From the NCBI RefSeq assembly GCF_025264685.1, contig NZ_CP073721.1, positions 5,819,001-5,883,000 of the forward strand: DNA of 64,000 nt, read 5' to 3'. This document shows, piece by piece, positions 1-8,548 of the stretch (positions are counted from its first letter, which is position 1; every line of letters begins with the position of its first letter). Origin of the DNA: Dactylosporangium roseum (GTDB taxonomy: Bacteria > Actinomycetota > Actinomycetes > Mycobacteriales > Micromonosporaceae). Position numbers and translations under genes: made by a program. The notes beneath the pieces were generated by a model, which did no database searches, was not told the DNA's origin, and was given only the letters and a program-made list of their open reading frames with translations.

Positions 1-2
1 AG

Positions 3-512
3 AGTCGTGGCGTGCGCGGCTGGACCTCCGCGATCTCATGGCTCGTCGCGGAGCTGGACCGCGGCAGCGGTCTGGTCGACCACCCACTTGTCGTCGCCTC
101 GGTCGAGCAGGTCATCATGCGCGGGTTGCTCATCGCGCAATCACACACCTATACCTCACATCTGGACGCGTACACCCGTTCCGCGCGTTCGTCCGTCATC
201 CGTGCCGTAGCCGAACAGATGGACGCCTCGCCACAGACCCCCTTCACCGTCGACATGCTGGCCCGGCAGGCCGGCATCAGTGTTCGGGCCCTGCAGAAGG
301 GGTTTCGGCGGGAGTTTGCGGTGTCCCCGCTGGAGTATCTGCGGGCGGTGCGGCTCAAGCGGGCCCGCGAGGAGCTCCTCCGGGCGGGCCCGAGCGAGGG
401 CGTCACCGTCACCGATGTCGCCACCCGCTGGGGATTCGGCCATCTGGGCTGGTTCGGCCAGCGCTACCGCGAACGCTACGGCGAGTCACCGTCGAAGACC
501 CTCCGGCGGTGA
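3..512 (+). CDS. AraC-family transcriptional regulator, 5' end outside the window
   Basis: The frame is open to the left edge, so only the C-terminal part is present; the GTG at 12 is probably internal. The first 60 or so residues look like the end of the cupin-like sensing domain of AraC activators. Two helix-turn-helix motifs follow: one reads TVDMLARQAGISVRALQKGF and the other lies around TDVATRWGFGHLGWFGQRYR, ending in the usual GESPSKTLRR tail. It lies upstream of the cyclitol operon on the same strand, 255 bases from its first gene, so it could be a local activator. That role is inferred from position only. Confidence 0.85.
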   Translation, partial: SRGVRGWTSAISWLVAELDRGSGLVDHPLVVASVEQVIMRGLLIAQSHTYTSHLDAYTRSARSSVIRAVAEQMDASPQTPFTVDMLARQAGISVRALQKGFRREFAVSPLEYLRAVRLKRAREELLRAGPSEGVTVTDVATRWGFGHLGWFGQRYRERYGESPSKTLRR

Positions 513-525
513 ACGCCCTACGTCT

Positions 526-538
526 GTCCATATTGGAC
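526..538. promoter_or_regulatory. Short inverted repeat upstream of the cyclitol operon
   Basis: GTCCATATTGGAC is a perfect 5-bp inverted repeat around a TAT centre, in the 255-base gap between the AraC-type gene and the cyclase gene. The gap also holds GGGACG and CGTCCC arms further downstream. It may be an operator or part of the AraC gene's 3' end. I could not place a convincing -35/-10 pair for the operon here. Confidence 0.25.
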
Positions 539-767
539 GCCGGAGCGGTGACGCACCTAACGGCCGCCGTTCGCAAACCTGGAAGCTGCCGACGCGGGAC
601 GGATAGCTACGCGACGTTTCGTCCCGTAGAAATGAGCCGCACGAGCCACGAGGGACGCGCACACTACCGCGGCACAGCCGCCCTCTCAGCGCGTCAACGC
701 CAAGTCGGGAAATCGTCGGGAAACCTGGCGCGGCCTCGCCGTCTAGCAGGAGATGAGAAGACACCTC

Positions 768-2060
768 ATGCCTACATCCGCTGCAGAGATCACTGAGCCA
801 TCGCCGCACACCATCCCAGCCCAGAGGCCGGCGCAGAGCCCGATCGGGCCCAGCCAGCCGGGCCTCTATGTCGACATGGCGGCTCCGTCCGACGGCCGGC
901 ACCCCGAGGTGGCCACCTGGGTCGTGCGCGCCGACAAAGCCGTCCGCTACGAGGTACGGATGTGCCGCGGTCTGCTCGACCCCGTGGACACCGATCTGGC
1001 TGAGGCCGGAGGTTCCGACGCGGCGGGCCGGAGACGGTTCGTCGTCATCGACGCCACCGTGGATCGGTTCTTCGGCGACCGGATCCGGGCGTACTTCGAC
1101 TGGCACAACTTCGACTGCACGTACCACGTCGTCCCGGCCCGCGAGCACGTGAAGGACCTGGAGACCGCGACGGGCATCGTCCGGGCGCTCGACGGCTTCA
1201 GGATCGCCCGCCGACGTGAGCCGGTCATCGCCATCGGAGGGGGTGTGCTGCTCGACCTCGTCGGGCTCGTCTGCAGCCTCTACCGGCGCGGTACACCGTT
1301 CGTCCGAGTGCCGACGACACTGATCGGCATCGTCGACGCGGGCGTCGGCGTGAAGACCGGGGTCAACTTCAACGGCAACAAGAACCGCCTCGGCACCTAC
1401 TTCCCGGCAGATCTCACGCTACTGGACCGGTCGTTCCTGGCAACGCTCGGCGAGCGCCACATCAGCAACGGACTCGCTGAGATTCTCAAGATGGCGCTGA
1501 TCCGCGACGGCGAACTCTTCGACGTGCTCGAAGCGTCCGGCACCCACCTGCTCGCCGACCGCTTCCAGGGGCAGACGAGCGTCAGCGACCGATCGGCGGA
1601 CCGGGTGCTCCAGCTGGCCATCGACGGAATGCTCCGGGAACTACAGCCGAATCTCTGGGAGCAGACCCTAGAGCGCTCGGTCGACTACGGGCACACGTTC
1701 AGCCCGACCATCGAGATGCGCGCGATGCCCGAACTGCTCCACGGTGAGGCGGTCGCGCTCGACATGGCGTTCACGACGGTGCTGGCCGCCCACCGCGGGC
1801 TGGTGACCGCGGAGCAGCAGGACCGGATCTTCGCCTTGATGCGCAACCTCGGCCTGCCCACCTGGCATCCGTTGCTCACGGCGGAAGTCCTGACGGAGGC
1901 CCTTGAGGACGCGACCCGGCATCGTGATGGTCGTCAGCGGTTCCCGATCCCGATCGGCATCGGTGACGTGGCCTTCGTCGACGACGTCACCGTGGCGGAG
2001 ATCGAGAAGGCTGCCGCCGTGCTCCCGGGCATCGCCACGACCGCAGCCGAATCGCGCTGA
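768..2060 (+). CDS. Sugar-phosphate cyclase of the 2-epi-5-epi-valiolone synthase type
   Basis: Member of the dehydroquinate synthase superfamily, closest in motifs to C7-cyclitol synthases that cyclise sedoheptulose 7-phosphate with NAD+ and a metal ion. Counting from the upstream ATG at 753, GGGV is at residues 162-165, followed by DLVG, the YRRG motif near 177 and PTTLIGIVDAGVGVKTGVN at 187-205. The metal ligands are expected to be Glu in NGLAEILK, His in YGHTFSP and His in LLHGEA. ATG 768 is preferred because the AGGAG at 748-752 directly abuts ATG 753; the remaining protein is 430 residues. It heads nine coupled genes. Whether it is an EEVS, a 2-epi-valiolone synthase or a related cyclase cannot be settled by eye. 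Confidence 0.88.
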   Translation: MPTSAAEITEPSPHTIPAQRPAQSPIGPSQPGLYVDMAAPSDGRHPEVATWVVRADKAVRYEVRMCRGLLDPVDTDLAEAGGSDAAGRRRFVVIDATVDRFFGDRIRAYFDWHNFDCTYHVVPAREHVKDLETATGIVRALDGFRIARRREPVIAIGGGVLLDLVGLVCSLYRRGTPFVRVPTTLIGIVDAGVGVKTGVNFNGNKNRLGTYFPADLTLLDRSFLATLGERHISNGLAEILKMALIRDGELFDVLEASGTHLLADRFQGQTSVSDRSADRVLQLAIDGMLRELQPNLWEQTLERSVDYGHTFSPTIEMRAMPELLHGEAVALDMAFTTVLAAHRGLVTAEQQDRIFALMRNLGLPTWHPLLTAEVLTEALEDATRHRDGRQRFPIPIGIGDVAFVDDVTVAEIEKAAAVLPGIATTAAESR

Positions 2061-2506
2061 TGTCGACGTCGATGTTTCAGGAGCAAGGTGTCGATCGTGC
2101 GGACTCGACCGACCTGCTGGTGCTCGTCGTCGAGCTGTCGCCGGGGGCGCCGGATCCCTTCGAGGCCTGGGTCGTCCGGGCGACGACGAAGCTCGTCGAC
2201 GGGGTTCGCACCGCGGTCGCGGACGCGTCCACACCGGTGCTCGTGGTACAGGTCGTGCCGCGCACGACGAACGCCGCGCAACACGCGGCAGCGGCGGCGG
2301 CATGGCAGGCGGCCCGCGCGGTGGTCCAGGCGGCGACGCTGGAGACCGAGGCGCGTCCGGTCGTCAATCTCGTCCGGTTGCCGGCCGACGCAGACTCCAA
2401 CGCGCTGGAATCGGTGGTCCGGTTGCTGAGCGGGGCCAACGGCGGGTTCATCGTCGGCGCCTCGTTCGACCTCGTTCCGGCCGGGCAGATCGGGGCGACG
2501 CGATGA
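2060..2506 (+). CDS. SDR-like protein without cofactor motif or catalytic residues
   Basis: A 148-residue protein that reads as the second half of a short-chain dehydrogenase. Strand-like segments PVLVVQVVPR, RPVVNLVRLP and GGFIVGASFDL match the SDR beta-5 to beta-7 pattern, with a helix between them. If Glu95 is aligned to the conserved A-x-E of SDRs, the YxxxK positions fall on Ala78 and Trp82. No TGxxxGxG motif is present. It overlaps the cyclase stop by one base and the complete SDR by four. Known precedents such as BbsC/BbsD pair an inactive SDR-like subunit with an active one, so a non-catalytic partner is a reasonable inference. The reading frame is intact, which argues against simple decay. 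Confidence 0.7.
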   Translation: MSTSMFQEQGVDRADSTDLLVLVVELSPGAPDPFEAWVVRATTKLVDGVRTAVADASTPVLVVQVVPRTTNAAQHAAAAAAWQAARAVVQAATLETEARPVVNLVRLPADADSNALESVVRLLSGANGGFIVGASFDLVPAGQIGATR

Positions 2507-3222
2507 GGGCGGTGGTCACCGGCGCCGCCGGCGCGATCGGCCGGGCGATCGTGAGCGCGCTGTCCAGCCGAGGCTACTCGGTCCTCGGCGTCGGCCGGCA
2601 CGCCCCGGCGGATCCGGCGATGCGCGAGATCGACTTCATCGAGTCGGACCTGTCGACTCCAGCGGGGCTGTCGCATCTGGTGACCGCCCTCAAGGGCGAG
2701 CGGCTCGACGCCGTGGTGGCCGCGCACGGCGTGGACGGCTCCGGCCCGCTCGCCGAACTCACGTCAGCGAGGGTCGACCAGATCCTCCGGGTCAACGCGG
2801 CATCGGTGGTTCGGCTCTACGAGAGCCTGCGACCGTCGCTGACCCACAAGGCCAGCTATGTCGTGGTGGCCTCGCAGGCCGGTCTCGTCGCCGAGCCGGC
2901 CAACGTGGCCTACTGCGCCGCCAAGTTCGCCGTCGTCGGGTGGGTCACCGCCATGGCGGCCATGAGCGGCCCGGGAGGCGTGACGTTCCACGCGCTGTGC
3001 GCCGGCTGTACGGAATCGCCGTTGCTCTTCGCGGCGAACGCGAGGATGGCGGACGCACAGAACATCGACCGTGACGACTTCCTTGCGGGGCGCCGGGACA
3101 GGATCCCGCTTCGCCGCTTCGCCGCGCCGGCGGAGACCGCGGAAGCGGCGGCCTACCTCTGCCAGCCCGGGGTGCCCAGGCCTGTCGTGCTCACCGTCTC
3201 GGGTGGCGAGGTGTTGCATTGA
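2503..3222 (+). CDS. Short-chain dehydrogenase/reductase
   Basis: A classical 239-residue SDR. The cofactor motif is TGAAGAIG at residues 6-13, and the catalytic set is Asn98, Ser124, Tyr137 and Lys141 (YCAAK). The ATG at 2503 overlaps the preceding stop as ATGA. The product would be an NAD(P)-dependent alcohol or ketone oxidoreductase; in this operon a ring hydroxyl or keto group of the cyclitol is the likely substrate. The preceding gene encodes a catalytically empty SDR half, so the two may form a heteromer. Confidence 0.9.
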   Translation: MRAVVTGAAGAIGRAIVSALSSRGYSVLGVGRHAPADPAMREIDFIESDLSTPAGLSHLVTALKGERLDAVVAAHGVDGSGPLAELTSARVDQILRVNAASVVRLYESLRPSLTHKASYVVVASQAGLVAEPANVAYCAAKFAVVGWVTAMAAMSGPGGVTFHALCAGCTESPLLFAANARMADAQNIDRDDFLAGRRDRIPLRRFAAPAETAEAAAYLCQPGVPRPVVLTVSGGEVLH

Positions 3223-3269
3223 CAGCCGGCGAAACACGGGCCTCGACGGTCGGCTGGTCCGGCGGACAC

Positions 3270-4316
3270 ATGCGTCGTGACGTCCAGATCGGCGTCGTCG
3301 GAGCGGGTGCGATGGGGACGGAGCACATCCGGCTGCTGAGCGAACAGGTGCCGGGGGCCCGGGTGACCGTGGTCCATGACCCCGATCCCGCCCGGGTGGC
3401 GCTGGTGCGGCAGCGCTTTCCTCACGTCCTCCCGGCTCCGACCTCGGACGAGCTCATCAACGCCGAGGCGGTGGACGCGATCGTGATCGCCGCCCCCGAT
3501 GAAGATCATGAGTCGCTCGTGCTGCGGTGCCTGGAGGCCGGCAAACCCGTGCTGTGCGAGAAGCCCTTGGCCAGTGACAGCGCGGGCTGCCTCCGGGTCG
3601 TCCAGCGCGAGGCCGAGCTGGGCCGGCAACTCGTCCGGGTGGGTCTGATGCGGCGGTTCGACCCGGTCCACCGGGCGGTCCGCGACCAGCTCGCCGACGG
3701 GGCCGTCGGGGAACCGGTCGCCATGCATTGCACGCACCGCGTCCGGGAGGTGCCGGCGTGGTTCACCGGCGACATGACGTTCACCAACGCGGCCGTGCAC
3801 GACATCGACGTAGTGCGATGGATACTCGGCACCGAGATCGCGAGCGTCACGGTCCACAGCCCGTCGGGACCGGCGGTCGCGAACGCGGCCTTCGTCGACC
3901 CTCAGATCGTCGTGTTCGAAACACTGCGAGGAACGGTCGTCACGCTCGAACTGTTCCTGAACGCCCGGTTCGGCTATCAGGTCACCTGCGAGGTCGTCGG
4001 GACGTCCGGCGTCGTGTCGACCGCCCAGGTCGCCAGCCCTGTGCTCCTGCGGCAGGGCCGGCGCTCGTCCGGCATCGACATCGGGTTCCAGTCGAGGTTC
4101 GCCTCGGCCTACCAGGCGGAGCTGACGGAGTGGACCCGGGCTGTCGGCGGCGGTGACCAGCCCGGCGGAGCGACGGCCTGGGACGGCTACCTGGTCACCG
4201 TGACGGCGGAAACCTGCGTACGGGCGGCCCGTGAGGCCACCCGGGTGGCCATCGACGCGATGGAACGACCCGCGCTGTACGACCCACGAAGGGATGCACA
4301 ACTCGATGCGGTATAA
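3270..4316 (+). CDS. Gfo/Idh/MocA-family oxidoreductase
   Basis: NAD(P)-dependent sugar or inositol dehydrogenase type. An N-terminal Rossmann motif GVVGAGAMG is followed by the CEKPLA motif that carries the conserved lysine. The active-site segment reads NAAVHDIDVVRW; compared with inositol dehydrogenase the His is kept, but the Asp four residues before it is Asn here. ATG 3270 begins right before the Rossmann fold. A TTG at 3219 that overlaps the SDR stop would add 17 residues and fits the coupling seen elsewhere in the operon, so the start is uncertain. Oxidation of a cyclitol hydroxyl is inferred from context. Confidence 0.88.
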   Translation: MRRDVQIGVVGAGAMGTEHIRLLSEQVPGARVTVVHDPDPARVALVRQRFPHVLPAPTSDELINAEAVDAIVIAAPDEDHESLVLRCLEAGKPVLCEKPLASDSAGCLRVVQREAELGRQLVRVGLMRRFDPVHRAVRDQLADGAVGEPVAMHCTHRVREVPAWFTGDMTFTNAAVHDIDVVRWILGTEIASVTVHSPSGPAVANAAFVDPQIVVFETLRGTVVTLELFLNARFGYQVTCEVVGTSGVVSTAQVASPVLLRQGRRSSGIDIGFQSRFASAYQAELTEWTRAVGGGDQPGGATAWDGYLVTVTAETCVRAAREATRVAIDAMERPALYDPRRDAQLDAV

Positions 4317-5259
4317 CGCACTCGGCACGACCGGGCTCAAGGTATCCGCTGTTTCCTTCGGGACGGCGCCGCTCGGGGACATGTTCGGCAAGGTCGACGA
4401 AGCGGCTGCGGCCCGGGTCGTCGGCGCGGCCATCGACCACGGCATCAACCTGTTCGACACCGCCGCCTACTACGGGGGCGGGCTCGCGGAGACGCGGCTC
4501 GGCGCGGCGATCGGGGCGCGCCGGGACAGTGTCCTCATCGCCACCAAGGCCGGTCGCTACGGGCCGACCGACTTCGACTACTCGCCGCGGAGGATCCGAG
4601 AGAGCCTGCACGACAGCCTGCGCCGGCTGCGGACCGACCACGTCGACATCTTCCAGCTCCACGACATCGAGTTCGCCGACCTCGACCGGCTCTTCGGCGA
4701 GGCGTACCCGGAGCTGATCAGGCTGCGAGATGCCGGGAAATGCCGTCTCATCGGCATGACCGGGTATCCACTCAGGACCATGCGGCGGGCCGTCACCGAG
4801 ACGGAACTGGACGTCGTCCTGTCGTACGCCCACTTCACGCTGCTGAGCATGCGGCTCACCGGCGAACTGTTGCCGACCTGTGCCGAGCGCGGCACGGCCG
4901 TACTGAACGCCGCGGCCGTCGCGCTCGGGCTGCTGACGCCCAAGGGCATTCGCATCGACCACCTCGCGTCGGCACCCATCCGGGCAGCCGCGAAGCGCGC
5001 GGCGGACCACTGCGCGGAGCGGGGAGCGGACATCAGCTTCCTGGCCAACCAGTTCTCGATTCAACGATCAGGTTGCCCGACGACGGTGGTCGGGACGGCC
5101 GATCTGGCGCATCTGACCTCCGCCGTCGAGGCGGCCGACGCCGAGATCGACGAGGACCTGCTGTCGGCGGTCATCGAACTCACGAGCGACGTGCACACGT
5201 TGTCCTGGGCCAGCGGCCGCCCGGAGAACGGCGACGCCGGCGGGCGGGCGTCGTCGTGA
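4306..5259 (+). CDS. Aldo/keto reductase
   Basis: TIM-barrel reductase of the L-galactose dehydrogenase-like group. From ATG 4306 (MRYNALGTTGLKVS) the protein has 317 residues and the usual tetrad: Asp51, Tyr56, Lys81 (IATKAG) and His119 (FQLHD). ATG 4294 would add four residues, but its AAGGG signal directly abuts it, whereas the same signal lies 12 bases before 4306. The gene overlaps the dehydrogenase upstream and shares a GTGA junction with the hydrolase downstream. It probably reduces or oxidises a carbonyl of the cyclitol intermediate with NADP(H). Confidence 0.88.
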   Translation: MRYNALGTTGLKVSAVSFGTAPLGDMFGKVDEAAAARVVGAAIDHGINLFDTAAYYGGGLAETRLGAAIGARRDSVLIATKAGRYGPTDFDYSPRRIRESLHDSLRRLRTDHVDIFQLHDIEFADLDRLFGEAYPELIRLRDAGKCRLIGMTGYPLRTMRRAVTETELDVVLSYAHFTLLSMRLTGELLPTCAERGTAVLNAAAVALGLLTPKGIRIDHLASAPIRAAAKRAADHCAERGADISFLANQFSIQRSGCPTTVVGTADLAHLTSAVEAADAEIDEDLLSAVIELTSDVHTLSWASGRPENGDAGGRASS

Positions 5260-7325
5260 CCCAGCAGCTTGCCGTAGCAGCGCAGGCCGCGCAGCCGGCG
5301 GTCAGGCTGCTCAAGAACCTGCGGATACCGTCGGCCGTCCCCGGGCACGACTTGTCGGGCGACCTCTACCTGCCCGACGCCGGCGCCCGAGCCTGCCCCG
5401 CCGTCGTCATGGTCTCCAGTCCTCGCAAGGACGCGTTCGGTGGCATCGGCACTCGGCGATACTGCCGGAACCTCGCCGAGCACGGGTACGCGGCGCTCTT
5501 CGTCGACTGCTTCGGGACCGGGCGGTCAGCCGGTGCGCCGCGGCCGATGCTCGATCCGGCGGAGGTCGACGACGCGGTCGGCGTCATCGACTGGACGTCA
5601 CAGCAGTGGTGGTGTGACGGAACGGTCGGCATCTGGGGCGAGTCCCACGGGGCCTCGATCGCGCTCGCGGTAGCGGCGCGCCAACCGGCGGCGCTCAAAG
5701 CCGCCGGCGCCATCATGGGGTTCACCGACATCGAGCGCGACCTGGTCCACCCGGCCGGGGTTCGCGGCGGTATCGCGATGTTCGGTCACCTCGCGCTGTA
5801 CGACCTGGTCAACAGCCTGCTCCCGCCACTGCGGGAGGCGGAGGACCCGGAAGCGCTGACGGTCTGGCGGGACCGCGTCGAACACTACGAGCCGTGGTTC
5901 GTCGATGCCTGGCGGCTGGCTCCCGGCGACCCGGTCTGGCACGATCGCCGGGTCGATCCGAGCCGCATCACCGTGCCGCTGTTCGTGGTCGCCGGTTGGC
6001 GGGACATCGGCTGCGCGGCGATGGTCAGCGCGTACGAACAAGCGCGCGGGCCGAAGGCCTTGGTCGCGGGGCCCTGGCTGCACGGCTATCCGGACGCGTC
6101 CCCGGACGAGCCGGTGGCGGTCACGGAGATGCTGCGCGCATGGTGGGACCGGTGGCTGGCCGGAGGTGACGGAGGTGACGGCACGGCCGCGGCGCTCGAA
6201 CGGCCGACCGTCTTCGTGCAGGGCTCGTCCCCGGGATGGGTCCAATGCGATTCGTGGCCCTCGGTCCCGTCCCGCACGGACACCTACGCCGCGCACGAGA
6301 CCGGCACGCTGACGCCGGTCCGTTCGGCCCGGTCGAGCCACTGGTCGTCCCGGACGGTCGAGCACGAGTGCGATCCGACCGTGGGCGCGGCGAGCGGCTT
6401 GACCAAGCATCTCGTGCAGTCGCTCGGCCATCCGCTCGATCAGCACGACGACGACATGCGCTCGCTGGCGTTCACCACGGACCCGCTCGACGAACCGCTG
6501 ACCGTCCTCGGCCGGGTGGAGGTGCACCTGGTGCTCGCGGCGTCGACCTCCGCGAGCCGGTGCGTGGTGAAGCTCGCCGACGTCGACGGCGACGGACGGT
6601 CGGTCATGGTCACCTCCGGCCTGACCAAGCTGGACGCGTCGGCCCCGAACGGATCCGCCGCGCGGGTGTGCGTGCGGCTGGACCCGACGGCCTACACCGT
6701 CGCGGCCGGTCACCGGCTGCGGCTGGTCCTGACCAACGCCGACTTTCCGCGGCTGTGGCCCGCCGATCGCCGTGAGCGCCTGGACGTGGTCGCCGCCGGG
6801 GCCGACACACCGGCCGCCCAGGTCGCGGCGGTCACCCGGCTCGTGATCCCGGTGCCCGACCCCGGCAGCATCACCAGGATCGCGCGGCCGCTGCCACCGC
6901 AGCGCCACGGTGGGCGCCGGCGCCGCCCGCTGCCCCGGAACCGGTGGCGGCTGGCGCGGGACTTCTGCGGCGAGTCGGCCTCGTTCGCGCTCGACGTGCA
7001 CTACGGCGGCGAACACGGCAGCGGCGTACCGGCGCGCTTTCTCCAGCGCTCGTTCTCCATCACGGCGGACGTCTCCCGGGCGAACCCGGCCGCGGCGACC
7101 GTGCGCGCCGCCGGGCTCGAAACCACCGAGTCGGACCGCGGGCGACGCCTCGTCGTGCGTGCCGATCTGGACATCTCCACCGACGAGGCGACCGTCACCG
7201 CCGAGGTGCTGATCGACGGTGAACTCGCCGTCGGCCGGCGGTGGCGCATGACACAACCAGGCACGTCCACGGTGGTCGCGACGGACCTCCGGCGCGGCGA
7301 CGACGAGCAAGGGGAGCAGACATGA
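5256..7325 (+). CDS. CocE/NonD-family alpha/beta hydrolase (first copy)
   Basis: A 689-residue hydrolase of the X-Pro dipeptidyl-peptidase S15/CocE type. The nucleophile motif is GESHG with Ser130; Asp250 (VAGWRDIG) and His276 (GPWLHGY) complete the triad. After residue 330 comes the jelly-roll domain typical of CocE esterases, then a C-terminal extension that is also beta-rich. GTG 5256 overlaps the preceding stop as GTGA. Such enzymes cleave or transfer acyl groups on esters or amides. A second family member sits at 21617 in the import operon. The substrate is unknown; an acylated cyclitol is inferred. Confidence 0.85.
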   Translation: MTQQLAVAAQAAQPAVRLLKNLRIPSAVPGHDLSGDLYLPDAGARACPAVVMVSSPRKDAFGGIGTRRYCRNLAEHGYAALFVDCFGTGRSAGAPRPMLDPAEVDDAVGVIDWTSQQWWCDGTVGIWGESHGASIALAVAARQPAALKAAGAIMGFTDIERDLVHPAGVRGGIAMFGHLALYDLVNSLLPPLREAEDPEALTVWRDRVEHYEPWFVDAWRLAPGDPVWHDRRVDPSRITVPLFVVAGWRDIGCAAMVSAYEQARGPKALVAGPWLHGYPDASPDEPVAVTEMLRAWWDRWLAGGDGGDGTAAALERPTVFVQGSSPGWVQCDSWPSVPSRTDTYAAHETGTLTPVRSARSSHWSSRTVEHECDPTVGAASGLTKHLVQSLGHPLDQHDDDMRSLAFTTDPLDEPLTVLGRVEVHLVLAASTSASRCVVKLADVDGDGRSVMVTSGLTKLDASAPNGSAARVCVRLDPTAYTVAAGHRLRLVLTNADFPRLWPADRRERLDVVAAGADTPAAQVAAVTRLVIPVPDPGSITRIARPLPPQRHGGRRRRPLPRNRWRLARDFCGESASFALDVHYGGEHGSGVPARFLQRSFSITADVSRANPAAATVRAAGLETTESDRGRRLVVRADLDISTDEATVTAEVLIDGELAVGRRWRMTQPGTSTVVATDLRRGDDEQGEQT

Positions 7326-8548
7326 CCGACGGGCGGGTGCTTGACACCGTTGAGTGCCAGTTGGCCAACCAGCCGACCGCGCTGGTGGTCCGTTACCGGG
7401 GACAGCTCCGTCGACCGGCGCTCGACCTCGCCTTTCAACGGCTGGCCGAAGCCAACCCACTGCTCCGCGCGCGTCTCGTCAGCGTCGATGGACTCCTGTC
7501 CTTCCACATCGACGCCGAGCATCCGTCGCCGCCGGTCGTCGGTGCGGGCGACCACGTCTCGCTGCTGCGCCAGGTCGCGCAGACGTGGAGCACCGGCAAC
7601 GCGTTGAGTCGTCTCGTGGTGTCGGTCGAACAGGACGGCGGGCACGTCGGCATGTTCACCGACCACAGCATTGCCGACGGCCGGGCCAAGTTCGCCCTCC
7701 TCGTCGAGCTCTGGGCGATCTACACCGCCCTCGCCGAGGGTGGCCGGGCCGAGCCCGTGGCGCAGGTCGTTCCGGCGCCGCCAACCGTCGTGCTGGCGGG
7801 CCGGCTCGGACGGGCGGTGCCCCCGCTCACGCAACCATCGGGCCGTCCCGGCGATGGGAAGGTCGAGCTGCGCAAGCGGTACACGACCTTCTCCGCCGAC
7901 GAAACGGCCGCGCTGACAGCCTTTGCCCGAGCCGGTGGCCTCACCGTCAACGCTCTGCTGGCCGGCGCGATCCTGGCCAGCCAGCTACGCTGTGCCGAGC
8001 AGGGGCCCGAGCCGATCGAGATGACGTGCGTGTCACGCATCGACCTGCGGTCGAGGGTCGATCCGCCGATCGGGGCGCTGGAGACGACGAACCTCTCCGG
8101 CGTTCACGCCGCCCGCGTGCCGGTGGGCCTCGACACCGATCCGGCTGACATCGCACGGACGATCAACCAGCAGCTGCGGGCGAGTGTCGGGAAGCGGTTC
8201 CCGGAGAACGACTTCCTCGACCGGTCCTTCGCCGAACGCGAACACTCGGGCGCCGCCGGTCTGTCCACGGTGGCCCTGAGCAACCTGGGACGCCTCCCCG
8301 ATCTCCCGGCCCCGGCCGGGCTCAGCCTGGAGGGCTTCAGCATCTTCAGCCATTCCGGAGCGATGGCGCACCCGGCGTACGCCGTCTCCACCTACCGGGA
8401 CCAGCTCAGCATCCAGTTCCTGTACGACCCGCGCCACTTCGACGACGAGACCATGCGGGTCGTGATCGACGACGTGACGCGGTTCCTGCGCTCGCCGCAG
8501 CGGCACCGGCCGGCCGTACACCCGCTGCCCGCGGGCGGGCCGCGATGA
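7322..8548 (+). CDS. Condensation-type acyltransferase, PapA-like
   Basis: A 408-residue protein of the CoA-dependent acyltransferase fold shared by PapA5, wax ester synthases and NRPS condensation domains. The catalytic HxxxDG motif is at residues 115-120 (HSIADG). The C-terminal half carries the SNLGRLPDLP segment seen in PapA-type enzymes. A strong AGGGGAG signal precedes ATG 7322, which overlaps the hydrolase stop. No carrier protein or adenylation gene is nearby, so a free acyl-CoA donor is likely, perhaps supplied through the adjacent CoA-transferase-like gene. The acceptor would be an alcohol or amine on the cyclitol; this is inference. Confidence 0.8.
   Translation: MTDGRVLDTVECQLANQPTALVVRYRGQLRRPALDLAFQRLAEANPLLRARLVSVDGLLSFHIDAEHPSPPVVGAGDHVSLLRQVAQTWSTGNALSRLVVSVEQDGGHVGMFTDHSIADGRAKFALLVELWAIYTALAEGGRAEPVAQVVPAPPTVVLAGRLGRAVPPLTQPSGRPGDGKVELRKRYTTFSADETAALTAFARAGGLTVNALLAGAILASQLRCAEQGPEPIEMTCVSRIDLRSRVDPPIGALETTNLSGVHAARVPVGLDTDPADIARTINQQLRASVGKRFPENDFLDRSFAEREHSGAAGLSTVALSNLGRLPDLPAPAGLSLEGFSIFSHSGAMAHPAYAVSTYRDQLSIQFLYDPRHFDDETMRVVIDDVTRFLRSPQRHRPAVHPLPAGGPR

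Noticed and set aside
73-82. TGGTCGACCA, a perfect match to the FadR-type site, inside the AraC gene
   Set aside because: It lies within coding sequence; GTCGAC-based palindromes are frequent by chance in this GC-rich DNA, and no promoter follows.
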